Shown: piece after piece, positions 35,701 through 46,421 of the stretch | Position numbering within the stretch: the stretch's first letter is position 1 | How the letters are laid out: each line of letters starts with the position of its first letter | Notes under the pieces: model-generated | What the model saw: the letters and a program-made list of their open reading frames with translations, nothing else | The model's database searches: none | What the model was told of the DNA's origin: nothing | Program-made: the position numbers and the translations under genes | From: Ectobius pallidus | Taxonomy: Eukaryota; Arthropoda; Insecta; Blattodea; Ectobiidae | Length of the DNA stretch: 64,000 nucleotides | NCBI GenBank assembly: GCA_964059195.1 | Contig: CAXKWD010000001.1 | Span: forward strand, 120,771,751-120,835,750 | Direction: 5' to 3'

Positions 35701-36550
35701 AAGAAGGCTAACCCCTTTGAAAAAGTTGAAAAATCCACCCAGAATACGAAGAAGGCTAACCCCTTTGAAAAAGTTGAAAAATCCACCCAGAATTCGAAGA
35801 AGGCTAACCCCTTTGAAAAAGTTGAAAAATCCACCCAGAATTCGATGAAGGCTAACCCCTTTGAAAAAGTTGAAAAATCCACCCAGAATTCGAAGAAGGC
35901 TAACCCCTTTGAAAAAGTTGAAAAATCCACCCAGAATTCGAAGAAGGCTAACCCCTTTGAAAAAGTTGAAAAATCCACCCAGAATTCGAAGAAGGCTAAC
36001 CCCTTTGAAAAAGTTGAAAAATCCACCCAGAATTCGAAGAAGGCTAACCCCTTTGAAAAAGTTGAAAAATCCACCCAGAATTCGCAGAAGGCTAACCCCT
36101 TTGAAAAAGTTGAAAAATCCACCCAGAATTCGAAGGCTAACCCCTTTGAAAAAATTGAAAAATCCACCCAGAATTCGAAGAAGGCTAACCCCTTTGAAAA
36201 AGTTGAAAAATTCACCCAGAATTCGAAGGAGGCTAGCCCCTTTGAAAAAGTTGAAAAATCCACCCAGAATTCGAAGAAGGCTAACCCCTTTGAAAAAGTT
36301 GAAAAATCCACCCAGAATTCGAAGAAGGCTAACCCCTTTGAAAAAGTTGAAAAATCCACCCAGAATTCGATGAAGGCTAACCCTTTTGAAAAAGTTGAAA
36401 AATCCACCCAGTATTCGAAAAAGTCTAACCCCTTTGAAAAAGTTGAAAAATTCACCCAGAATTCGAAGAAGGCTAACCCCTTTGAAAAAGTTGAAAAATC
36501 CACCCAGAATTCGAAGAAGGCTAACCCCTTTGAAAAAGTTGAAAAATCCA
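32739..36550. repeat. 4292-bp HOR unit, copy 3, incomplete
   Basis: This copy follows copy 2 in register (offset 4292) but keeps consensus bases where copies 1 and 2 share mutations. It lacks one whole monomer near 35570 (the one marked GAAGCCTAACC near 26129 and 31274), and carries an extra 3-bp loss near 36134. The inserted C is at 35157. After about 36.55 kb it runs into the 18-kb-type sequence. Confidence 0.82.
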
Positions 36551-39500
36551 CCCAGTATTCGATGAAGGCTAACCCCTTTGAAAAAGTTGAAAAATCCACC
36601 CAGAATTCGAAGAAGGCTAACCCCTTTGAAAAAGTTGAAAAATCCACCCAGAATTCGATGAAGGCTAACCCTTTTGAAAAAGCTGAAAAATCAACCCAGA
36701 ATTCGAAGAAGGCTAACCCCTTTGAAAAAGTTGAAAAATCCACCCAGAATTCGAAGAAGGCTAACCCCTTTGAAAAAGTTGAAAAATCCACCCAGAATTC
36801 GAAGAAGGCTAACCCCTTTGAAAAAGTTGAAAAATCCACCCAGAATTCGAAGAAGGCTAACCCCTTTGAAAAAGTTGAAAAATCCACCCAGAATTCAGAG
36901 AAGGCTAACCCCTTTGAAAAAGTTGAAAAATCCACCCAGAATTCGAAGAAGGCTAACCCCTTTGAAAAAGTTGAAAAATCCACCCAGAATTCGAAGAAGG
37001 CTAACCCCTTTGAAAAAGTTGAAAAATCCACCCAGAATACGAAGAAGGCTAACCCCTTTGAAAAAGTTGAAAAATCCACCCAGAATTCGATGAAGGCTAA
37101 CCCCTTTGAAAAAGTTGAAAAATCCACTCAGAATTCGAAGAAGGCTAACCCCTTTGAAAAAGTTGAAAAATCCACCCAGAATTCGAAGAAGGCTAACCCC
37201 TTTGAAAAAGTTGAAAAATCCACCCAGAATTCGAAGAAGGCTAACCCCTTTGAAAAAGTTGAAAAATCCACCCAGAATTCGAAGAAGGCTAACCCCTTTG
37301 AAAAAGTTGAAAAATCCACCCAGAATTCGAAGAAGGCTAACCCCTTTGAAAAAGTTGAAAAATCCACCCAGAATTCGAAGAAGGCTAACCCCTTTGAAAA
37401 AGTTGAAAAATCCACCCAGAATTTGATGAAAGCTAACCCCTTTGAAAAAGTTGAAAAATCCACCCAGAATTCGAAGAAGGCTAACCCCTTTGAAAAAGTT
37501 GAAAAATCCACCCAGAATTCGAAGAAGGCTAACCCCTTTGAAAAAGTTGAAAAATCCACCCAGAATTCGATGAAGGCTAACCCCTTTGAAAAAATTGAAA
37601 AATCCACCCAGAATTCCATGAAGGCTAACCCCTTTGAAAAAGTTGAAAAATCCACCCAGAATACGAAGAAGGCTAACCCCTTTGAAAAAGTTGAAAAATC
37701 CACCCAGAATTCGAAGAAGGCTAACCCCTTTGAAAAAGTTGAAAAATCCACCCAGAATTCGATGAAGGCTAACCCCTTTGAGAAAGTTGAAAAATCCACC
37801 CAGAATACGAAGAAGGCTAACCCCTTTGAAAAAGTTGAAAAATCCACCCAGAATTCGAAGAAGGCTAACCCCTTTGAAAAAGTTGAAAAATCCACCCAGA
37901 ATTCGATGAAGGCTAACCCTTTTGAAAAAGTTGAAAAATCCACCCAGTATTCGAAAAAGTCTAACCCCTTTGAAAAAGTTGAAAAATTCACCCAGAATTC
38001 GAAGAAGGCTAACCCCTTTGAAAAAGTTGAAAAATCCACCCAGAATTCGAAGAAGGCTAACCCCTTTGAAAAAGTTGAAAAATCCACCCAGAATTCGATG
38101 AAGGCTAACCCCTTTGAAAAAGTTGAAAAATCCACCCAGAATTCGAAGAAGGCTAACCCCTTTGAAAAAGTTGAAAAATCCACCCAGAATTCGATGAAGG
38201 CTAACCCTTTTGAAAAAGCTGAAAAATCAACCCAGAATTCGAAGAAGGCTAACCCCTTTGAAAAAGTTGAAAAATCCACCCAGAATTCGAAGAAGGCTAA
38301 CCCCTTTGAAAAAGTTGAAAAATCCACCCAGAATTCGAAGAAGGCTAACCCCTTTGAAAAAGTTGAAAAATCCACCCAGAATTCGAAGAAGGCTAACCCC
38401 TTTGAAAAAGTTGAAAAATCCACCCAGAATTCAGAGAAGGCTAACCCCTTTGAAAAAGTTGAAAAATCCACCCAGAATTCGAAGAAGGCTAACCCCTTTG
38501 AAAAAGTTGAAAAATCCACCCAGAATTCGAAGAAGGCTAACCCCTTTGAAAAAGTTGAAAAATCCACCCAGAATACGAAGAAGGCTAACCCCTTTGAAAA
38601 AGTTGAAAAATCCACCCAGAATTCGATGAAGGCTAACCCCTTTGAAAAAGTTGAAAAATCCACTCAGAATTCGAAGAAGGCTAACCCCTTTGAAAAAGTT
38701 GAAAAATCCACCCAGAATTCGAAGAAGGCTAACCCCTTTGAAAAAGTTGAAAAATCCACCCAGAATTCGAAGAAGGCTAACCCCTTTGAAAAAGTTGAAA
38801 AATCCACCCAGAATTCGAAGAAGGCTAACCCCTTTGAAAAAGTTGAAAAATCCACCCAGAATTCGAAGAAGGCTAACCCCTTTGAAAAAGTTGAAAAATC
38901 CACCCAGAATTCGATGAAGGCTAACCCTTTTGAAAAAGTTGAAAAATCAACCCAGAATTCGAAGAAGGCTAACCCCTTTGAAAAAGTTCAAAAATCCACC
39001 CAGAATTCGAAGGCTAACCCCTTTGAAAAAGTTGAAAAATCCACCCAGAATTCGAAGAAGGCTAACCCCTTTGAAAAAGTTGAAAAATCCACCCAGAATT
39101 TGATGAAAGCTAACCCCTTTGAAAAAGTTGAAAAATCCACCCAGAATTCGAAGAAGGCTAACCCCTTTGAAAAAGTTGAAAAATCCACCCAGAATTCGAA
39201 GAAGGCTAACCCCTTTGAAAAAGTTGAAAAATCCACCCAGAATTCCATGAAGGCTAACCCCTTTGAAAAAATTGAAAAATCCACCCAGAATTCCATGAAG
39301 GCTAACCCCTTTGAAAAAGTTGAAAAATCCACCCAGAATACGAAGAAGGCTAACCCCTTTGAAAAAGTTGAAAAATCCACCCAGAATTCGAAGAAGGCTA
39401 ACCCCTTTGAAAAAGTTGAAAAATCCACCCAGAATTCGATGAAGGCTAACCCCTTTGAGAAAGTTGAAAAATCCACCCAGAATACGAAGAAGGCTAACCC

Positions 39501-39615
39501 CTTTGAAAAAGTTGAAAAATCCACCCAGAATTCGAAGAAGGCTAACCCCTTTGAAAAAGTTGAAAAATCGACCCAGAATTCGATGAAGGCTAACCCCTTT
39601 GAAAAAGTTGAATAA
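34963..39615 (+). other. Longest open frame (about 1,550 codons), not called as a gene
   Basis: The frame opens at a TTG, not an ATG, in the frame that reads NPPRIRRRLTPLKKLK. It changes to the KANPFEKVE frame only because of the inserted C at 35157, and then runs to the TAA at 39613-39615. It has no signal peptide, domain or non-repeat end, and no upstream sequence other than satellite. Its length is explained by the 16-codon period and the absence of stops in that frame of the monomer. The antisense frame over much of the same DNA is open too. The product, if any, would be a lysine-rich 16-residue repeat with an NPF in almost every unit. Confidence 0.8.
36411..38917. repeat. 1536-bp tandem duplication (exactly 32 monomers)
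   Basis: GTATTCGAAAAAGTCT at 36411 recurs at 37947. TTTGAAAAAGC near 36678 recurs 1536 bp later, as does TTCAGAG near 36895 (38431). The step is exactly 32 x 48 and I see no indel inside the unit. One private difference is CAGTATTCGATG near 36552 against CAGAATTCGATG near 38088. TTTGATGAAAGCT near 37423 and AATTCCATG near 37615 fall within the step. Confidence 0.85.
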
Positions 39616-40365
39616 TCCACCCAGAATTCGAAGAAGGCTAACCCCTTTGAAAAAGTTGAAAAATCCACCCAGAATTCGAAGAAAGCTAACCCCTTTGAAA
39701 AAGTTGAAAAACCCACCCAGAATTCGAAGAAGGTTAACCCCTTTGAAAAAGTTGAAAAATCCACCCAGAATACGAAGAAGGCTAACCCCTTTGAAAAAGT
39801 TGAAAAATCCACCCAGAATTCGAAGAAGGCTAACCCCTTTGAAAAAGTTGAAAATCCACCCAGAATTCGAAGAAGGCTAACCCCTTTGAAAAAGTTGAAA
39901 AATCCTCCCAGAATTCGAAGAAGGCTAACCCCTTTGAAAAAGTTGAAAAATCCACCCAGAATTCGAAGAAGGCTAACCCCTTTGAAAAAGTTGAAAAATC
40001 CACCCAGAATTCGATGAAGGCTAACCCCTTTGAAAAAATTGAAAAATCCACCCAGAATTCGATGAAGGCTAACCCCTTTGAAAAAGTTGAAAAATCCACC
40101 CAGAATACGAAGAAGGCTAACCCCTTTGAAAAAGTTGAAAAATCCACCCAGAATTCGAAGAAGGCTAACCCCTTTGAAAAAGTTGAAAAATCCACCCAGA
40201 ATTCGAAGAAGGCTAACCCCTTTGAAAAAGTTAAAAACTCCACCCAGAATTCGAAGAAGGCTAACCCCTTTGAAAAAGTTGAAAAATCCACCCAGAATTC
40301 GAAGAAGGCTAACCCCTTTGAAAAAGTTGAAAAATCCACCCAGAATTCGATGAAGGCTAACCCTT

Positions 40366-41163
40366 TTGAAAAAGTTGAAAAATCAACCCAGAATTCGAAG
40401 AAGGCTAACCCCTTTGAAAAAGTTAAAAAATCCACCCAGAATTCGAAGGCTAACCCCTTTGAAAAAGTTGAAAAATCCACCCAGAATTCGAAGAAGGCTA
40501 ACCCCTTTGAAAAAGTTGAAAAATCCACCCAGAATTCGAAGAAGGCTAACCCCTTTGAAAAAGTTGAAAAATCCACCCAGAATTCGATGAAGGCTAACCC
40601 CTTTGAAAAAATTGAAAAATCCACCCAGAATTCGATGAAGGCTAACCCCTTTGAAAAAGTTGAAAAATCCACCCAGAATACGAAGAAGGCTAACCCCTTT
40701 GAAAAAGTTGAAAAATCCACCCAGAATTCGAAGAAGGCTAACCCCTTTGAAAAAGTTGAAAAATCCACCCAGAATTCGATGAAGGCTAACCCCTTTGAAA
40801 AAGTTGAAAAATCCACCCAGAATACGAAGAAGGCTAACCCCTTTGAAAAAGTTGAAAAATCCACCCAGAATTCGAAGAAGGCTAACCCCTTTGAAAAAGT
40901 TGAAAAATCCACCCAGAATTCGATGAAGGCTAACACTTTTGAAAAAGTTGAAAAATCAACCCAGAATTCGAAGAAGGCTAACCCCTTTGAAAAAGTTCAA
41001 AAATCCACCCAGAATTCGAAGGCTAACCCCTTTGAAAAAGTTGAAAAATCCACCCAGAATTCGAAGAAGGCTAACCCCTTTGAAAAAGTTGAAAAATCCA
41101 CCCAGAATTCGAAGAAGGCTAACCCCTTTGAAAAAGTTGAAAAATCCACCCAGAATTCGATGA
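40366..41163. repeat. 573-bp tandem duplication (distal copy)
   Basis: Same pair as at 20988-21785, 19378 bp away, with the same AACACTTTT variant at the start of the second half (near 40933). The first half has GTTAAAAAATCC where the proximal copy has GTTCAAAAATCC. The pair was therefore formed before the long-range copying. Confidence 0.8.
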
Positions 41164-41408
41164 AGGCTAACCCCTTTGAAAAAATTGAAAAATCCACCCA
41201 GAATTCGATGAAGGCTAACCCCTTTGAAAAAGTTGAAAAATCCACTCAGAATTCGAAGAAGGCTAACCCCTTTGAAAAAGTTGAAAAATCCACTCAGAAT
41301 TCGAAGAAGGCTAACCCCTTTGAAAAAGTTGAAAATCCACCCAGAATTCGAAGAAGGCTAATCCCTTTGAAAAAGTTGAAAATCCACCCAGAATTCGAAG
41401 AAGGCTAA

Positions 41409-44400
41409 CCCCTTTGAAAAAGTTGAAAAATCCACTCAGAATTCGAAGAAGGCTAACCCCTTTGAAAAAGTTGAAAAATCCACCCAGAATTCGAAGAAGG
41501 CTAACCCCTTTGAAAAAGTTGAAAAATCCACCCAGAATTCGAAGAACGCTAACCCCTTTGAAAAAGTTGAAAAATCTACCCAGAATTTGATGAAGGCTAA
41601 CCCCTTTGAAAAAGTTGAAAAATCCACCCAGAATTCGAAGAAGGCTAACCCCTTTGAAAAAGTTGAATAATCCACCCAGAATTCGAAGGCTAACCCCTTT
41701 GAAAAAGTTGAAAAATCCACCCAGAATTCGAAGAAGGCTAACCCCTTTGAAAAAGTTGAAAAATCCACCCAGAATTCGAAGAAGGCTAACCCCTTTGAAA
41801 AAGTTGAAAAATCCACCCAGAATTCGATGAAGGCTAACCCCTTTGAAAAAGTTGAAAAATCCACCCAGAATTCGAAGAAGGCTAACCCCTTTGAAAAAGT
41901 TGAAAAATCCACCCAGAATTCGATGAAGGCTAACCCTTTTGAAAAAGTTAAAAAATCAACCCAGAATTCGAAGAAGGCTAACCCCTTTGAAAAAGTTGAA
42001 AAATCCACCCAGAATTCAGAGAAGGCTAACCCCTTTGAAAAAGTTGAAAAATCCACTCAGAATTCGAAGAAGGCTAACCCCTTTGAAAAAGTTGAAAAAT
42101 CCACTCAGAATTCGAAGAAGGCCCCTTTGAAAAAGTTGAAAATCCACCCAGAATTCGAAGAAGGCTAATACCTTTGAAAAAGTTGAAAATCCACCCAGAA
42201 TTCGAAGAAGGCTAACCCCTTTGAAAAAGTTGAAAAATCCACTCAGAATTCGAAGAAGGCTAACCCCTTTGAAAAAGTTGAAAAATCCACCCAGAATTCG
42301 AAGAAGGCTAACCCCTTTGAAAAAGTTGAAAAATCCACCCAGAATTCGATGAAGGCTAACCCCTTTGAAAAAGTTGAAAAACCCACCCAGAATACGAAGA
42401 AGGCTAACCCCTTTGAAAAATTTGAAAAATCCACCCAGAATTCGATGAAGGCTAACCCTTTTGAAAAAGTTGAAAAATCAACCCAGAATTCGAAGAAGGC
42501 TAACCCCTTTGAAAAAGTTGAAAATTCCACCCAGAATTCAGAGAAGGCTAACCCCTTTGAAAAAGTTGAAAAATCCACTCAGAATTCGAAGAAGGCTAAC
42601 CCCTTTGAAAAAGTTGAAAATCCACCCAGAATTCGAAGAAGGCTAACCCCTTTGAAAAAGTTGAAAAATCCTCCCAGAATTCGAAGAAGGCTAACCCCTT
42701 TGAAAAAGTTGAAAAATCCACCCAGAATTCGAAGAAGGCTAACCCCTTTGAAAAAGTTGAAAAATCAACCCAGAATTCGATGAAGGCTAACCCCTTTGAA
42801 AAAGTTGAAAAATCCACCCAGAATTCGAAGAAGGCTAACCCCTTTGAAAAAGTTGAAAACTCCACCCAGAATTCGAAGAAGGCTAACCCCTTTGAAAAAG
42901 TTGAAAAATCCACCCAGAATTCGATGATGGCTAACCCCTTTGAAAAAATTGAAAAATCCACCCAGAATTCGATGAAGGCTAACCCCTTTGAAAAAGTTGA
43001 AAAATCCACTCAGAATTCGAAGAAGGCTAACCCCTTTGAAAAAGTTGAAAAATCCACTCAGAATTCGAAGAAGGCTAACCCCTTTGAAAAAGTTGAAAAT
43101 CCACCCAGAATTCGAAGAAGGCTAATCCCTTTGAAAAAGTTGAAAATCCACCCAGAATTCGAAGAAGGCTAACCCCTTTGAAAAAGTTGAAAAATCCACT
43201 CAGAATTCGAAGAAGGCTAACCCCTTTGAAAAAGTTGAAAAATCCACCCAGAATTCGAAGAAGGCTAACCCCTTTGAAAAAGTTGAAAAATCCACCCAGA
43301 ATTCGAAGAAGGCTAACCCCTTTGAAAAAGTTGAAAAATCCACCCAGAATTCGAAGAAGGCTAACCCCTTTGAAAAAGTTGAAAAATCCACCCAGAATTC
43401 GATGAAGGCTAACCCCTTTGAAAAAGTTGAAAAATCCACCCAGAATTCGAAGAAGGCTAACCCCTTTGAAAAAGTTGAAAAATCCACCCAGAATTCGATG
43501 AAGGCTAACCCTTTTGAAAAAGTTGAAAAATCAACCCAGAATTCGAAGAAGGCTAACCCCTTTGAAAAAGTTGAAAAATCCACCCAGAATTCAGAGAAGG
43601 CTAACCCCTTTGAAAAAGTTGAAAAATCCACTCAGAATTCGAAAAAGGCTAACCCCTTTGAAAAAGTTGAAAATCCACCCAGAATTCGAAGAAGGCTGAA
43701 AAAGTTGAAAAATCCTCCCAGAATTCGAAGAAGGCTAACCCGTTTGAAAAAGTTGAAAAATCCACCCAGAATTCGAAGAAGCTAACCCCTTTGAAAAAGT
43801 TGAAAAATCCACCCAGAATTTGATGAAGGCTAACCCCTTTGAAAAAGTTGAAAAATCCACCCAGAATTCGAAGAAGGCTAACCCCTTTGAAAAAGTTGAA
43901 AAATCCACCCAGAATTCGAAGAAGGCTAACCCCTTTGAAAAAGTTGAAAAATCCACCCAGAATTCGATGAAGGCTAACCCCTTTGAAAAAATTGAAAAAT
44001 CCACCCAGAATTCGATGAAGGCTAACCCCTTTGAAAAAGTTGAAAAATCCACCCAGAATACGAAGAAGGCTAACCCCTTTGAAAAAGTTGAAAAATCCAC
44101 CCAGAATTCGATGAAGGCTAACCCCTTTGAAAAAGTTGAAAACTCCACCCAGAATTCGAAGAAGGCTAACCCCTTTGAAAAAGTTGAAAAATCCACCCAG
44201 AATTCGAAGAAGGCTAACCCCTTTGAAAAAGTTGAAAAATCCACCCAGAATTCGGTGAAGGCTAACCCTTTTGAAAAAGTTGAAAAATCAACCCAGAATT
44301 CGAAGAAGGCTAACCCCTTTGAAAAAGTTCAAAAATCCACCCAGAATTCGAAGGCTAACCCCTTTGAAAAAGTTGAAAAATCCTCCCAGAATTCGAAGAA

Positions 44401-46421
44401 GGCTAACCGCTTTGAAAAAGTTGAAAAATCCACCCAGAATTTGATGAAAGCTAACCCCTTTGAAAAAGTTGAAAAATCCACCCAGAATTCGAAGAAGGCT
44501 AACCCCTTTGAAAAAGTTGAAAAATCCACCCAGAATTCGAAGAAGGCTAACCCCTTTGAAAAAGTTGAAAAATCCACCCAGAATTCGAAGAAGGCTAACC
44601 CCTTTGAAAAAGTTGAAAAATCCACCCAGAATTCGATGAAGGCTAACCCCTTTGAAAAAATTGAAAAATCCACCCAGAATTCGATGAAGGCTAACCCCTT
44701 TGAAAAAGTTGAAAAATCCACCCAGAATACGAAGAAGGCTAACCCCTTTGAAAAAGTTGAAAAATCCACCCAGAATTCGAAGAAGGCTAACCCCTTTGAA
44801 AAAGTTGAAAAATCCACCCAGAATTCGATGAAGGATAACCCCTTTGAAAAAGTTGAAAAATCCACCCAGAATACGAAGAAGGCTAACCCCTTTGAAAAAG
44901 TTGAAAAATCCACCCAGAATTCGAAGAAGGCTAACCCCTTTGAAAAAGTTGAAAAATCCACCCAGAATTCGATGAAGGCTAACCCCTTTGAAAAAGTTGA
45001 AAAATCAACCCAGAATTCGAAGAAGGCTAACCCCTTTGAAAAAGTTGAAAAATCCACCCAGAATTCGAAGAAGGCTAACCCCTTTGAAAAAATTGAAAAA
45101 TCCACCCAGAATTCGAAGAAGGCTAACCCCTTTGAAAAAGTTGAAAAATCCACCCAGAATTCGAAGAAGGCTAACCCCTTTGAAAAAGTTGAAAAATCCA
45201 CCCAGAATTCGAAGAAGGCTAACCCCTTTGAAAAAGTTCAAAAATCCACCCAGAATTCGATGAAGGCTAACCCTTTTGAAAAAGTTGAAAAATCCACCCA
45301 GTATTCGAAAAAGTCTAACCCCTTTGAAAAAGTTGAAAAATCCACCCAGTATTCGAAAAAGTCTAACCCCTTTGAAAAAGTTGAAAAATTCACCCAGAAT
45401 TCGAAGAAGGCTAACCCCTTTGAAAAAGTTGAAAAATCCACCCAGAATTCGAAGAAGGCTAACCCCTTTGAAAAAGTTGAAAAATCCACCCAGAATTCGA
45501 TGAAGGCTAACCCCTTTGAAAAAGTTGAAAAATCCACCCAGAATTCGAAGAAGGCTAACCCCTTTGAAAAAGTTGAAAAATCCACCCAGAATTCGATGAA
45601 GGCTAACCCTTTTGAAAAAGCTGAAAAATCAACCCAGAATTCGAAGAAGGCTAACCCCTTTGAAAAAGTTGAAAAATCCACCCAGAATTCGAAGAAGGCT
45701 AACCCCTTTGAAAAAGTTGAAAAATCCACCCAGAATTGGATGAAGGCTAACCCCTTTGAAAAAGTTGAAAAATCCACCCAGAATTCGAAGAAGGCTAACC
45801 CCTTTGAAAAAGTTGAAAAATCCACCCAGAATTCGAAGAAGGCTAACCCCTTTGAAAAAGTTGAAAAATCCACCCAGAATTCGATGAAGGCTAACCCCTT
45901 TGAAAAAATAGAAAAATCCACCCAGAATTCGATGAAGGCTAACCCCTTTGAAAAAGTTGAAAAACCCACCCAGAATACGAAGAAGGCTAACCCCTTTGAA
46001 AAAGTTGAAAAATCCACCCAGAATTCGATGAAGGCTAACCCCTTTGAAAAAGTTGAAAAATCCACCCAGAATTCGAAGAAGGCTAACCCCTTTAAAAAAG
46101 TTGAAAAATCCACCCAGAATTCGAAGAAGGCTAACCCCTTTGAAAAAGTTGAAAAATCCACCCAGAATTCGAAGAAGGCTAACCCCTTTGAAAAAGTTGA
46201 AAAATCCACCCAGAATTCGAAGAAGGCTAACCCCTTTCGAAAAAGTTGAAAAATCCACCCAGAATTCGAAGAAGGCTAACCCCTTTGAAAAAGTTGAAAA
46301 ATCCACTCAGAATTCGAAGAAGGCTAACCCCTTTGAAAAAGTTGAAAATCCACCCAGAATTCGAAGAAGGCTAATCCCTTTGAAAAAGTTGAAAATCCAC
46401 CCAGAATTCGAAGAAGGCTAA
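41409..46421. repeat. 5-kb HOR unit, copy 1 (5013 bp)
   Basis: The unit begins like 986-2440 (offset 40423, TAAC-loss at 42121), passes through a 42.6-43.8 kb linker and then holds a close copy of the left part of the 4292-bp unit. The landmarks are the single-G loss at 43781, ACCGCTTTG near 44406 and the inserted C at 46238. It carries a TAA at 41668-41670 and ATGATGGCT near 42925. It ends at a GGCTAATCCC monomer followed by GAAGAAGGC, repeated at 52008. Confidence 0.82.

Larger units (their letters stand above)
35261..41245. repeat. Long-range copy of about 16.55-21.87 kb
   Basis: The offset is 18709 near 16665 (CAGATTTCG, also near 35374). It falls to 18661 after loss of one monomer and to 18655 after two 3-bp losses. 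From about 19.6 kb it is 19378. The jump of 723 equals 1536 minus 813: the local tandem duplication is 1536 bp here and 813 bp there. Markers include the TAA at 39613 (20235) and the 573-bp pair at 40366-41163 (20988-21785). Confidence 0.82.

Noticed and set aside
37106..38917. Coding selection in the plus frame because ACC-to-ACT, CCC-to-CCT and TCC-to-TCA are silent
   Set aside because: Equally common variants (AAG to ATG, GTT to ATT, TCG to ACG, TCG to TTG) change the residue, and stops and frameshifts are frequent; by eye the silent share is about what chance gives.
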